Assembly: GCA_026168455.1 (NCBI GenBank)
Contig: CM047426.1
Coordinates: 50,017,229-50,081,228 of the forward strand
Direction of reading: 5' to 3'
Source of the DNA: Theocolax elegans
Taxonomy: Eukaryota > Arthropoda > Insecta > Hymenoptera > Cerocephalidae
Length of the DNA: 64,000 bases
The stretch's first letter is position 1; each line of letters begins with the position of its first letter. The position numbers were made by a program, and so were the translations under genes. Below the pieces are notes generated by a model. It had not been told where the DNA came from. It did not search any database and was given only the letters and a program-made list of their open reading frames with translations. Shown in pieces: positions 20,176 through 30,621 of the stretch.

Positions 20176-22022
20176 TTCCACTGGAGCATATTGAGGTTTG
20201 TAACACTTTCACAAATACACATAAAATAACTTCAACCACATAATATCACACTAAGCACAAATACACTGAACATAAGAAAACACTTGTTGATATAATTTTA
20301 TCCCTATACTGCAAATAATGTATATCTAAATGTTGACACATTGGTTATGCTGAAATGGAGAAACAAAGAATCAATTTCTTGACATAAACAAAATATAAAT
20401 TTAAGGTTATGCAAATACTTATCTGATATAATTTGTTCATGCAGTTTTATAAACCACTTGTTTCTTTTACTTATTTTATTTAGATACTATATAATATAAT
20501 ATATAATTCTACTTGATATTATAATAGCTCAAAACTGAACTACAAACGTGTGGCTGGTGCACACTTCCATTAACAGCTGTAATACTATATGTGCCTCTCT
20601 CTTTCTCTATCACGTGACAAGGCTATCCGAAAAATCAATAATCTTATGGAAGACTTGTCATGTGAGAGAGAGAGAAAGAGATATTGTACACAACTGTCAA
20701 ACAGTATTTGTTTTTACTGCTTCTTTATATATTTTTAATTAAATTTAATGCTTCCCTAGTAGAAAATTGAACATAAAATATGCTGAAGACAATAACTTAT
20801 GGCCATTATTAATGATAATATTTAGGATTACAAACAATGCCGAATTATTGGTTATTTTATGCTAAATTAAAAAAAGATACTTATTTCTACATTATCCAAA
20901 GCATTGCATGGTCAAATACATTGACAAATAAATGCCAACTATTCTGTAATTGAAATGCCCAAAAAATTAGCATTATATAGAGGAATGGAACTTTAACCTT
21001 AAAGTAACACGTGGTGTATCCATACATCTCCAAGATATTGTTTTGATCACGCGTCCAATATTTTCAAACTTGTGCATGTGAAGCATATTTTCGTGGTAGA
21101 ATTCATTGTTGCGAGAGAAATAAGGACGTGTTCTTTAATGCAAGTGTTATGTTATTGTGGGTTCGTAGCTGTTTTCTAACTCGAAGGTAAAATAATTTGG
21201 TAGAAGATAACCTGATCAACCTTACGAGAATCTGCTCATTCGGTAGGAAATTATGTGACCTGCACCAGAAGATTGAAAATATTTGTTACTTAGTCAAGTT
21301 TTAGAAGTGCAATAATATTATATTTTTATAAGTGCAACAGAAATAAAGTACAATATATTCAGTATTTAGTAGTGTGTGTGTATATGAATATGTATATAAT
21401 AAAATTGATGTACTAAAATGCTAATTATTTGGCTAAAAGATGCTGAAATGTTCGCGAATTTTTTCTATCCCATTCAATCCCAATCTCATGGCCTAATGAA
21501 TTGCTTGTATTGGCCATATTGTAGTAAAAATATTATAAAAGCTATTTCATTTAAAAAGGTTGGCAATTTATGGTAAAAAAATGCCCTACTTTTATTAACT
21601 TGATTTCGCCATCTTAATGGTTAGAAAAAACGTTACATTTTAGTTATCAAAATGGCTTTTAAAAATTCCCAATTTTTGGGTTTTAGTAAGTTGAGATGGC
21701 CAAGAAATGCTATTAAAAAGTTTTCATTTTCTACTAGGGTTATAATAAAAATTATAATCATATAATATATTATATGATTTTTTATCAAAATATTTTTTAA
21801 AATCCATATAATAATGCATTAATATTCAATAATAGCTAAGTATTCTTGTAGTTTTAAAAAATTTTATTCCTCTTTTTATAAAGAAACTGATTCTTGAAGT
21901 TGATTTTCTGTTATTTTATATAATACATGTATATTAAAAAAATATACTGAGTATTATATTAATAAAACCAGAAAAAAGTCATTATAAACCTATTAAATAT
22001 ATATATTATTAAGATTATATAT
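20176..22022. other. AT-rich interior of the TTAA transposon
   Basis: No gene. A short inverted repeat lies at about 20595-20680, with ~27-bp arms ending in CACGTGACAAG and CTTGTCATGTG joined to CT/GA-rich tracts. The remainder is AT-rich and unrecognised up to the (AT)-type site where the gypsy element inserted. Confidence 0.5.
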
Positions 22023-23149
22023 TGTAACGGGGTGGGTACTGGGGATATGTAAGGCCCACGGTTAGGCCCAATCTGTCCCAACTTACCAACCTTAAGTGTG
22101 CAGTCCCACGATGCGGCCGGGAATCCCTTTGATTCCCGTGCAATGCCGTTAACAACGTCAAACACTCCGTTTGACTTATATACCGTGTGTTGGGCCCTAT
22201 GCCCAAAATTGCCAACTAGGATAAACACCGGAGAGGGCGGTATTCGTAGGATAGGACGTTAACCGGTAAAATACTATCAACAATCGATATTATTGTTAAT
22301 CGGCGAGAAAGATAGTCTCGTCGAGTCAATTTATTAAATTAACAAATAAATATTAATAAATAAACAGTAAATGAACTTTAACAATTTACGGGGAGTCGTA
22401 CCGATGACTACCCCCGAGGTCAGCGCGAAAAGAATCAGTTAAAAATCTATTTATCAGTCGATTACGAGCAACCGATCCGGATATGATCGGCTGCTTAACC
22501 TGATGGTATACGTCACACCGTGTGACGTATGAATCTCTGACGTAGAGAGCTTTTACGTAGAAGCTTACTACGTCACGCGCGCCTTCTCTCGTGAAGTGGT
22601 TCCCGCGAACCACCGACCTTTCTATCCGTGCGGGTATTGTCACGAGAGGGGAAAAGGGAGGAACGCTTCCTCACCTGGACCGTACCAGGTAAATCGGGAC
22701 GCGAAATATTAAGTAGACACGCGGGTCTAAATGTGGTGCACCACTTACCGCTTGTCTATATATCGCGCCTCAGCGGGAAACGACTAGGTAAAGGAGAGAC
22801 AGCTCGTCCTCGTGCTTATCTCTCTCTCTCTCTCACTCCTACGGTCGGGAAGGCGGCCGACTCTTCTTCCTTCTTTCTCACTGCCCGTGAGACGTGCTGC
22901 TCTGCACGCCGACGTGGAGGTTGGTGGGGAGGAACCCTCGCACCCACACACAAAAATGCACTAGTCTAATCACTTTTTACCGCCTTAAAAATCACTCGGC
23001 AATTGTCAACACCTTGTTGTTGCCGATCGCGCGCGAACTCTATCACGATACTCCCTTGCGCACGATTCTCGCGCGCGTTCCCTGCGCGCGCCGCGCTGTA
23101 TCTCCTCTTTCGCGTTGCTTACCTGATCGGTAACTCGCTTACCGTTACA
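22023..23149 (-). repeat. 3' LTR of the gypsy element
   Basis: 1127 bp, TG...CA bounded, ATAT flank on the left. Compared with the other LTR it has two extra bases of CT repeat near 22823 and a few substitutions, such as GTCTCG(T/C)CGAG near 22321. Confidence 0.92.
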
Positions 23150-23159
23150 CCCCCCTTCC
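23150..23159 (-). promoter_or_regulatory. Polypurine tract
   Basis: On the minus strand GGAAGGGGGG lies directly before the 3' LTR, the expected site for plus-strand DNA priming. Confidence 0.75.
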
Positions 23160-23413
23160 AGATTCCACATACTCTGTATGTGGACTCTGTTCCTCAAGGA
23201 ACGGGAAAGAGGGTTAACAAGTTGCTCTTGATCAGGTTTATCAGGACGCGAGGAAACTGATTCAGACGCTTGATCTCCTTGCAGCGGCAGAGCGGACACC
23301 TAGGTTCGTCAGAACCTCCCGTTCCGCTCCATGAAGGCATGGGCTACAGGTTAATCTGTATTCAAAGGCAGCCTCTTTGAAGGCCGCCTTAGCCTTCGGC
23401 CGCTGCTGGCGCT

Positions 23414-24751
23414 TTACGTGCGCTTCGGTCGTGAGCCTGGAGGACGCCCTCGTCCTCGTCTCGGAGGAACTGGTTCAGAATCTTCATTGGCAAACCGCTC
23501 TATGGGTGATCGGCGCTTTACGGTCGCGGTTGCTTTCCGAGGACGACCACGCTGTCGTCTGGTAACGCGGGACCTATCTAAAGACGTACGCGACGTCTTG
23601 CGCGGATTACACCGAGTTCCCTCGCCAGGGGACTCGCTCGCATTATTCTCCCTCGCAGGGAAGCATTCGCTCGCTACAGGCGGGTCGCACGTCGCCTGTT
23701 GATCCCTCGGCGGTTGAGGTTGCTCACGTTGATCCTCATCAGTTGAGTCAGCATCATTTTCGGGGACGTATCTCTTCAGATGCTCGATGTGAGATACTTC
23801 TTGGTCCCCTTGATCATCTTGTATGACGTAGGTATTCATACCTTTCCTACTGATGATCAGATATGGCCCTGTATATTTCGGAGCAAGCTTAGCCGAGATA
23901 CCTTGTGCGCTGGACGAGAGGATCCGGTTGCGTTTCCACACCAGATCTCCTACCTCGAATTCCGCTGGCCTTCGTCGTGAGTTGAAGATTTCGGCTTGCC
24001 GGGCCTTACTGGCATCCGACTTACGATTTGCGTTCTCGTGCAGTCTTGGCAACTGTTTGATTTTGTCGTTCCAATCCTGCAGTCGACGGAACTCAAACTG
24101 TTGCTGGGCAAGCCGGTCTTGCTCTCGACGAGCTGTACTAGGCGCCTCGGGTTGGCGACCATAGTTCAGCATAGCCGGGCTCCATGCAGTAGAACTTTGC
24201 ACCGCTGTGTTTAGTGCAAAGACTAACTCTGGCAGCTTGTCGTCCCAGTCGCTGTGCTTATCCTGGATATACGACGCCACCATTGTCTTAAGGGTCCGAT
24301 TGGCCCTCTCGACAGGATTGGCCTGTGCGTGATAAGGGGGTGTCGTCGAATGATACACTCCCTTAGATTCGTGGTACTCGTCTACGAGTTTATTTTTAAA
24401 CTCGGTCCCGTTGTCCGAGTGAAATACTGCCGGGGTGCCGAACCGGTTAATCACTCGTTCGTGAAGCTCGCGGACTACCGTCTTTGCGTTAGCTTTTCGT
24501 ATCGGGATTGCTTCAATCCAGCGCGTGAATAAATCCTGAAATACTAGGATGTATTCATATCCTCGGCTAGAGCGTGGAAGCGGGCCAGTGATATCTCCTG
24601 CTACCACCTGCCATGGTCTGTCCGATTGCCGGTGACCCATTAACCCTGAGGGAGCACGTTGCTCGACCTTGCATTGCTGGCACACTTGACATCGCCTGAC
24701 GTAATCCGCAACTTCTGCGTAAAACCGTGGCCAGTAATAGTTTTGGGCCAC
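23414..24751 (-). CDS. Integrase with AT-hook-like C-terminus (gypsy)
   Basis: The zinc-binding N-terminus starts in the preceding, frame-shifted stretch (RECHDDPSAGHLGREKTF, about 24760-24820) and continues here with CQVCQQCKVEQ (H2C2 type). The catalytic core has WQVVAGDITGPLP (first Asp), VFHSDNGTEFKN (second Asp) and AQANPVERANRTLK (Glu). A C-terminal domain follows with APKYTGPYLIISRK and VSHIEHLKRYVP, then a ~110-residue basic tail with RRQRGRPRKAT and PRRGRGRPPGSRPKR, two AT-hook-like GRP cores. Upstream the frame is broken at about 24850 relative to RNase H. The enzyme would join element DNA to the target; the hooks may help bind AT-rich DNA (inference). Confidence 0.88.
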   Translation of the reverse strand: MAQNYYWPRFYAEVADYVRRCQVCQQCKVEQRAPSGLMGHRQSDRPWQVVAGDITGPLPRSSRGYEYILVFQDLFTRWIEAIPIRKANAKTVVRELHERVINRFGTPAVFHSDNGTEFKNKLVDEYHESKGVYHSTTPPYHAQANPVERANRTLKTMVASYIQDKHSDWDDKLPELVFALNTAVQSSTAWSPAMLNYGRQPEAPSTARREQDRLAQQQFEFRRLQDWNDKIKQLPRLHENANRKSDASKARQAEIFNSRRRPAEFEVGDLVWKRNRILSSSAQGISAKLAPKYTGPYLIISRKGMNTYVIQDDQGDQEVSHIEHLKRYVPENDADSTDEDQREQPQPPRDQQATCDPPVASECFPARENNASESPGEGTRCNPRKTSRTSLDRSRVTRRQRGRPRKATATVKRRSPIERFANEDSEPVPPRRGRGRPPGSRPKRT

Positions 24752-24857
24752 GCGGGCAAATGTCTTTTCCCTTCCGAGATGGCCAGCTGAGGGGTCATCG
24801 TGACACTCTCTCAGAATAGAGTGTCGATTCTCTACGGGTACGACCAGCTTCCATGCT

Positions 24858-25442
24858 CTAATCCATCACTTCCTCTAACTCCTTGTCGGGGCGATAGATG
24901 TATAGATTTCCTCCAACTATTTTCCAGTCGGGGAAATCACGGGGTCTGTCGGAAACGTTCTTGATCCAGTCTAGGTACCAAGGATCTTCAGTAGTTTGAG
25001 CCCACGACATTGCTGCTACTGTAGACTCGTCGTCTTCATACATGCGAGATAGGGCATCGGGAACGTGATGCAGAGCTCCTTTTCTGTGCTCGACGACAAA
25101 GTCATGAGCTTGAAGCTCTAAAGCCCATCTCGCTAGTCGGCTGGTTGGATTTCTCATATTACACAACCAGCGAAGACTACTGTGATCCGTTATCACTTTG
25201 AAGTGGTACCCTTCGATGTAAGGTCTGAACTTATTAATAGCCCAGACCACGGCCAAGCATTCCCTCTCCGTAACGCTATAATTCTTCTCGGGTGCTGTGA
25301 GAATGCGACTGGCAAACTCAATGACTCTTTCCTCTCCATCTATCTCTTGGACGAGCACGGCTCCTATGCCGGTATCGCTCGCGTCCGTGTGCAGGCTAAA
25401 CAGTCCATCCGCACTGGGACGTTGAAGAACTGGGGCAGTCAT
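24858..25442 (-). CDS. RNase H domain and connector (gypsy pol)
   Basis: It contains FSLHTDASDTGIGAVLVQE (catalytic Asp), SVTERECLAVVWAINKFRPY (catalytic Glu) and FKVITDHSSLRWLCNM (catalytic Asp), then LARWALELQAHDF and VPDALSRMYEDD. It is separated from the RT by a single in-frame TAG after EQAFQ at 25458, and from the integrase by a frame break after EEVMD. It removes the RNA template during reverse transcription in active relatives. Confidence 0.88.
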   Translation of the reverse strand: MTAPVLQRPSADGLFSLHTDASDTGIGAVLVQEIDGEERVIEFASRILTAPEKNYSVTERECLAVVWAINKFRPYIEGYHFKVITDHSSLRWLCNMRNPTSRLARWALELQAHDFVVEHRKGALHHVPDALSRMYEDDESTVAAMSWAQTTEDPWYLDWIKNVSDRPRDFPDWKIVGGNLYIYRPDKELEEVMD

Positions 25443-25457
25443 GATCAGGACCTTCAG

Positions 25458-26954
25458 CTACTGAAAGGCTTGTTCCTGTTCATCTAACCACTCGTACCCT
25501 TGGTTCTTCTTTGTTAGACGGGTAAGTGGCTCGGCAATCGTGGCGTAATCCGGCATAAAACGCCGATACCACGACGCCATGCCGAGGAATCGTCGAAGCT
25601 GTTTGAGGTTCTTGGGAGCCGGATAAACCCTTATAGGCTCTGTCTTGGCTGGGTCGGGACGAATTCCATCCCTGTTGACCAGCACGCCAAGATATCTCAC
25701 CTCATCTTGACAAAAGACACACTTGTCCTTATTCACTGTCAAGTTAGCTTCGGTCAGTCTTTTCAGCACCATCTCGAGATACTTCTTGTGCCCTTCAAAT
25801 GTCTCGGTGACTATAATAATATCATCGAGGTAAGAAAAGGCATTGGGCTCGAGATCAGGACCAACCACTTGGTCAATCATGCGTTGGAAAGTCGCGCCGG
25901 CGTATGCCAATCCGTACGGCATCCGCTTAAACTGATACAGTCCCATCCCCGGGACTGTGAAAGCCGTATAAGGACGCGATTCCTTCTGGAGAGGTATCTG
26001 ATGATACGCTGAGTTCATGTCCAGAGTACTAATGTACCGACATCTCTTCAACTTGCGTAAGATATCCTGCATGAACGGGAGGGGATAAGCGTCTGGTTTC
26101 GTTAGCGCATTGACTTTCCTAAAGTCAATGCAAAACCGACGTGATCCGTTCTCCTTGCGTACCATCACCACGGGGCTTGACCAACCGCTGTCCGAGGGCT
26201 CTATGATCTCTAAATCTAGCATCTCTCGGACCTGGCGGTGCATCTCCTCCTGGATCTTCTCCGACACCGGGTAATACTTCTGCTTTATCGGGCGAGCTGA
26301 TCCCACGTCAATCGAGTGCTCGATGAGTTGGGTTCGCCCGATTTTGGGAGAAGTATTAGACAGCACTTTGCTTACTAGCGCTCGCAGCTCTTCCCTTTCT
26401 GCCTCGGTTGCGTCCGCTATCCCAGCGGACGAGAGGGTGGCCATACCCCCTATTCCAGCAACTTCGAGGTGGATCTGCTGCTTGCTGTCTTTGAGGAACA
26501 GGCGGTCGCTATCCGGATCCAATATGGCTCTGAATGCTCGTACGAAATTTACTCCTACGTAGCATTCGGCGTCAAGATGTGGTATGATCGCTACCCTTAT
26601 TTCACGCGTCTCCTTCCCGACAGTGAAAGGTAAAATCACATGACCGTTTAGCGGTTGGTAACTACCATCCGCCATCTTGACGCGTCCGGCGTTTGCCACA
26701 ATGAGCTCCTTGCCCAATGCTGCGGCGATTTGCAGACCGCTGGGTCCCATCACGGTCGTGGAGGCTCCGGGATCGTATAAGGCTCTTATACAAAAGCCCT
26801 CAATCTCCACGAGAAGCCACCAACGACTCTCATCCTCTGGTTTATAGGATGAGGTTGGTCTGCTGGCTTCTTGGGACCGTTCCTCCTTTTGAGACCCATT
26901 TCCGCTCCTCTCTATACCATACTCTCGGTTGGAGCGGGCCTGTCCCGAACTCAC
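25458..26954 (-). CDS. Protease and reverse transcriptase (gypsy pol)
   Basis: The N-terminal ~60 codons are the second copy of the Gag tail. The protease active site is IRALYDPGASTTVMG (D-P-G, accepted in gypsy elements) with a matching CYVGVNFVRAF C-terminal motif. RT motifs follow in order: IIEPSDSGWSSPVVMVRK, SRRFCIDFRKVN, LDMNSAYHQIPLQ, QFKRMPYGLAYAGATFQRM and the catalytic FSYLDDIIIV, then the thumb with YLGVLVNRDGIRPDPAK and the connection with RRFLGMASWYRRFMPDY. The reading frame begins inside duplicated sequence, so no native start exists; in an intact copy it would be continuous with gag. Confidence 0.88.
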   Translation of the reverse strand: MSSGQARSNREYGIERSGNGSQKEERSQEASRPTSSYKPEDESRWWLLVEIEGFCIRALYDPGASTTVMGPSGLQIAAALGKELIVANAGRVKMADGSYQPLNGHVILPFTVGKETREIRVAIIPHLDAECYVGVNFVRAFRAILDPDSDRLFLKDSKQQIHLEVAGIGGMATLSSAGIADATEAEREELRALVSKVLSNTSPKIGRTQLIEHSIDVGSARPIKQKYYPVSEKIQEEMHRQVREMLDLEIIEPSDSGWSSPVVMVRKENGSRRFCIDFRKVNALTKPDAYPLPFMQDILRKLKRCRYISTLDMNSAYHQIPLQKESRPYTAFTVPGMGLYQFKRMPYGLAYAGATFQRMIDQVVGPDLEPNAFSYLDDIIIVTETFEGHKKYLEMVLKRLTEANLTVNKDKCVFCQDEVRYLGVLVNRDGIRPDPAKTEPIRVYPAPKNLKQLRRFLGMASWYRRFMPDYATIAEPLTRLTKKNQGYEWLDEQEQAFQ

Positions 26955-28309
26955 CGGGACAGCGGGGACTCAAGCTCTTGGGTCGCGGTTTTCGTCCCGG
27001 TTAACCGCTCCCTTTGTCTCCCTTTTTCCCTTGAGGACTAGCGCTCTTCTTCTCCTGCCGGTGTCCGAAGCTCTTGCTCGGGCCATTAGGTCTTGCCAGA
27101 CCTCCTACTCTTCGGATGATCGGTTGGCGGCGAGCCTTTCTTAGGAGAGCCAGACCTTGGGCTTCTCCTACGGGACCTGTCGGTCGTCGACGCCAATTGG
27201 GAGACGATGGGCCGCAGCGCATCCTCCAGCATCTTTGCGAGTGCGGTCGACGACGTACGGAAGCAGAGACCCTTCCTCCGTAGGTGGTGGACGATATACT
27301 TTTTCACCTTCTATCGTCTGCTCCGCTTCCGTGGCGAGGTCCAGGATCTGCTGCTTGCTGTCTTTGAGGAACAGGCGGTCGCTATCCGGATCCAATATGG
27401 CTCTGAATGCTCGTACGAAATTTACTCCTACGTAGCATTCGGCGTCAAGATGGTATGATCGCTACCCTTATTTCACGCGTCTCCTTCCCGACAGTGAAAG
27501 GTAAATCACATGACCGTTTAGCGGTTGGTAACTACCATCCGCCATCTTGACGCGTCCGGCGTTTGCCACAATGAGCTCCTTGCCCAATGCTGCGGCGATT
27601 TGCAGACCGCTGGGTCCCATCACGGTCGTGGAGGCTCCGGGATCGTATAAGGCTCTTATACAAAAGCCCTCAATCTCCACGAGAAGCCACCAACGACTCT
27701 CATCCTCTGGTTTATAGGATGAGGTTGGTCTGCTGGCTTCTTGGGACCGTTCCTCCTTTTGAGACCCATTTCCGCTCCTCTCTATACCATACTCTCGGTT
27801 GGAGCGGGCCTGTCCCGAACTCACCTGGGACAGCGGGGACTCAAGCTCTTGGGTCGCGGTTTTCGTCCCGGTTAACCGCTCCCTTTGTCTCCCTTTTTCC
27901 CTTGATGGACTAGCGCTCTTCTTCTCCTGCCGGTGTCCGAAGCTCTTGCTCGGGCCATTAGGTCTGCCAGACCTCCTACTCTTCGGAGATCGGTTGGCCG
28001 GCGAGCCTTTCTTAGGAGAGCCAGACCTTGGGCTTCTCCTACGGGACTGTCGGGTCGTCGACGCCAATTGGGAGACGATGGGCCGCAGCGCATCCTCCAG
28101 CATCTTTGCGATGCGGTCGACGACGTCTGGCTCGCTTGGTTTGGCCGGGCTTACCTCAGCGGCCGCTACCTTAGCCTTCGGCGAACCTTTTTTTCGCTTC
28201 GGCTTATACGCCATTTTGGGAAGCAGAGACCCTTCCTCCGTAGGTGGTGGACGATATACTTTTTCACCTTCTATCGTCTGCTCCGCTTCCGTGGCGAGGT
28301 CCAGCATTT
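26471..28309 (-). repeat. ~0.87-kb tandem duplication of the gag/protease junction
   Basis: GGATCTGCTGCTTGCTG at 26471 recurs at 27344, and similarity continues for about 870 bp to roughly 28300. The left copy lacks about 93 bp present in the right copy (near 28130-28222) and the copies differ by scattered single-base insertions and deletions. The result is Gag, protease start, Gag tail, protease and RT in succession. It may be a real retrotransposition error or an assembly artefact. Confidence 0.85.
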
Positions 28310-29621
28310 GCTCAATTGAGCTCACTTCCGCTCTCTTGAACAGCCGTTGAAGCTGTGGCAGCATGTTCCGATACAAATGATCGAGCTGCTGCGCTTCAGT
28401 CGACGTAGGGACTATCTTTCGCATTATTGCGATAGAACACGTCATATAGTCCCTAACCGGTTCATCGGGTCCTTGAGTCCGTGCGTTGGACTCGGCGATG
28501 ATCCTCTGCTGGAAACGTTGGCTCATTCCGTACCAACGTTTAGCCGAAGTCACGAAATCTTGCCAGGAGTGCCACTTGTGTTTCTCGTTCTGGTACCACG
28601 TGGCGGCAGTGTCTGTCAGAAGTTCCGAGAGTGACGGCAATAACTCATCCTCTGACAGGTTAGCCAGGATCCTGCAATCCTCGATCCTGGTCAGGAAGGC
28701 GTCGATGCTCTGGCTCTTGTCGCCAGAGAACTTGACCTGCCACTTCCTCACAATGCCGCCGACGTCTCGAGGTGTCCCATTCAACCTCGATGACGTCGAG
28801 AAGCTTGGTGTTGAAAATGTCCGATCCTTGTTTGGTGAGCTGCGCGCTTGAGGAATCCTCTGGGATTCGCGCGCATTCCCCCCCTTCCAAGCTCCATCAG
28901 GCTTAGACTGAGGGGCGCTTGCGCGTTGTTGCTCGCCATTTACTTGCGCCTCACCTATCTCGCTCACATCAGGACCATAACACGTATATGTGTCCTGGAA
29001 TTGCACATGGTGAGATTGGTTGGCACCGTCCAATCTCGTGCTGTGAGCGGTTTGAGTGCGCTCGGACATCAGCTTATCTACCTTTACAGTGAGGTCATTC
29101 ACTTTTTTGATAAGCTGCACCAAGGTCTGGGAGAACGATCGAGGGATTTTAAAAATGTTTCCCTCTTCTGAGACCAATGACAGCCATTCTTCCTCTCGTT
29201 CGGGTTGAGGCTCTGTGTTGGTCGCGGCTGACGTCGTTTCATCTAGCTCGACGTCATCGAAATCCTGCACCGTCCTGTGCAGGTTATCTTTTACCGCAGC
29301 GTTCTCCCGCAGTACCAGATACACTTCCTGATCTTGGCTAGGTTCATCAGACTCCTCGTCTTGATGTTCACCTAGCATCTGCAGCCACCTATTTCTCCGT
29401 TGGAGACGGCTGCGAACTGCTGTGGCTTCATCTTCCTCCTGGTTAAACTCCTGGGCCGAATAATTTCCTAATAGCCACTGATGGAGTCGCTCGGCTTTCC
29501 TATGAACCGAGCCTGCCGATTTTAGGTTCAAGGCGTCCAGATGTATTTCAATTTGCTCCCGGGTGAGCGTCTCAATCCATGCGTCGATTTGACTATCGAC
29601 GTCTTTCTGCTGAGCGGCCAT
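27468..29621 (-). CDS. Gag with fused start of protease (gypsy)
   Basis: The ATG is at 29619-29621. The N-terminus (DAWIETLTREQIEIHLDALN, then LKSAGSVHRKAERLHQWLLG) has the helix-turn-helix pattern of a SAP-like DNA-binding motif. A long acidic and low-complexity region follows, then the capsid-like core with WQVKFSGDKSQSIDAFLTRI, AATWYQNEKHKWHSWQDFV and PVRDYMTC, typical of the retrotransposon Gag fold. The C-terminus is Arg/Ser-rich (RRRSPRSGSPKKGSP) in place of a CCHC knuckle. The frame runs into the protease (YDPGAST) and then ends at 27468 because one base is missing in a short A run relative to the other duplicate. No frameshift signal is needed between gag and pol in this family. Confidence 0.85.
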   Translation of the reverse strand: MAAQQKDVDSQIDAWIETLTREQIEIHLDALNLKSAGSVHRKAERLHQWLLGNYSAQEFNQEEDEATAVRSRLQRRNRWLQMLGEHQDEESDEPSQDQEVYLVLRENAAVKDNLHRTVQDFDDVELDETTSAATNTEPQPEREEEWLSLVSEEGNIFKIPRSFSQTLVQLIKKVNDLTVKVDKLMSERTQTAHSTRLDGANQSHHVQFQDTYTCYGPDVSEIGEAQVNGEQQRASAPQSKPDGAWKGGNARESQRIPQARSSPNKDRTFSTPSFSTSSRLNGTPRDVGGIVRKWQVKFSGDKSQSIDAFLTRIEDCRILANLSEDELLPSLSELLTDTAATWYQNEKHKWHSWQDFVTSAKRWYGMSQRFQQRIIAESNARTQGPDEPVRDYMTCSIAIMRKIVPTSTEAQQLDHLYRNMLPQLQRLFKRAEVSSIEQMLDLATEAEQTIEGEKVYRPPPTEEGSLLPKMAYKPKRKKGSPKAKVAAAEVSPAKPSEPDVVDRIAKMLEDALRPIVSQLASTTRQSRRRSPRSGSPKKGSPANRSPKSRRSGRPNGPSKSFGHRQEKKSASPSREKGRQRERLTGTKTATQELESPLSQVSSGQARSNREYGIERSGNGSQKEERSQEASRPTSSYKPEDESRWWLLVEIEGFCIRALYDPGASTTVMGPSGLQIAAALGKELIVANAGRVKMADGSYQPLNGHVIYLSLSGRRRVK

Positions 29622-30610
29622 CTTCAGTTGTAGCGTCGTTTATACGTTTAACAGTAAGTAGCCTCGCTGGCTTGACGCACTATGTGTGTGCAAGGTTATA
29701 TGCTGTCAAATATTTAACTTTGGCGTTACTTGCCAAATGTCCAATCCGCGTAACTGGGTTTTGCTTCTACCTAAGCTAACCGCTAAAGCACAAAACCGGA
29801 TGCCAAAAGTAAGTCCTGTCTTACTTTGATCAGGAAGCACTACCGAGTTTAAACTATTTTTAACAAATTTGCTAATAAATTTACGATAAACTACTGCCTG
29901 GCTCTTACCTTGCGCTACTTAACGGTACTATATAAATATTAATAAATAAATCAATAAATAAATAAATTAAATAATTTAAGTTACCGCGCGCTTGACCTCT
30001 TACAAAAATATAACCTACAATACAATTTGTAAAGGTCTGAGCCAGGTTATAAGCTTCCTGTTTTGTGCCAGCAAAAACCAGTTAAACCTTGCATACACTT
30101 ACAAACAATTTATTTAGACCGATTAATTGCCACCAGGTTATGTCGCGCTGTGTCGCGTTCTTTCGTTCCTCTAGGTGGCGCTAGTTACTTGGTTTGGTCC
30201 AAACTACCCAATTTTCAAGTAACGTTGGTCGGTCTATCGATTCCGTTCGAAAACCCACCAAATTTCCTATTTGTGCGACCTTTTTCTAGTAGCGCCACCT
30301 ATGTTCGACCAGGAACCAATTTCCTGTGTCTACTACTCAGTAGTCGAGACGAGAAAAATAAAAAAAATTTTATTTGTTATAAAAAAATTTTGATTTGTTT
30401 ATAACAATTCTATTTGTTAATAAACAAATCCCGCCTCGACGGGGAAACGAAAGAGTACCGAAATATACTTCACAATTTCGAAACGCGACTGCTGACCTCG
30501 TTATTGTTCGCGAGTTATCCAATTGTTAATTAACAATATTATCAACAATTGAACAACTATATCGTGCTTGTTGATTTTTCCGATGTCCTGTATCCAAAAT
30601 CCACACGTAT

Positions 30611-30619
30611 TGGGCGCCA
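30611..30619 (-). promoter_or_regulatory. Primer binding site, tRNA-Lys-like
   Basis: Two bases inside the 5' LTR the minus strand reads TGGCGCCCAATACG. TGGCGCCC is the complement of the 3' end used by lysine-tRNA-primed elements. Confidence 0.65.
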
Positions 30620-30621
30620 GT

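Noticed and set aside
22386..23299. Several short frames in the gypsy LTR
   Set aside because: They fall in non-coding LTR sequence and recur at 30985-31840 only because the LTRs are copies.
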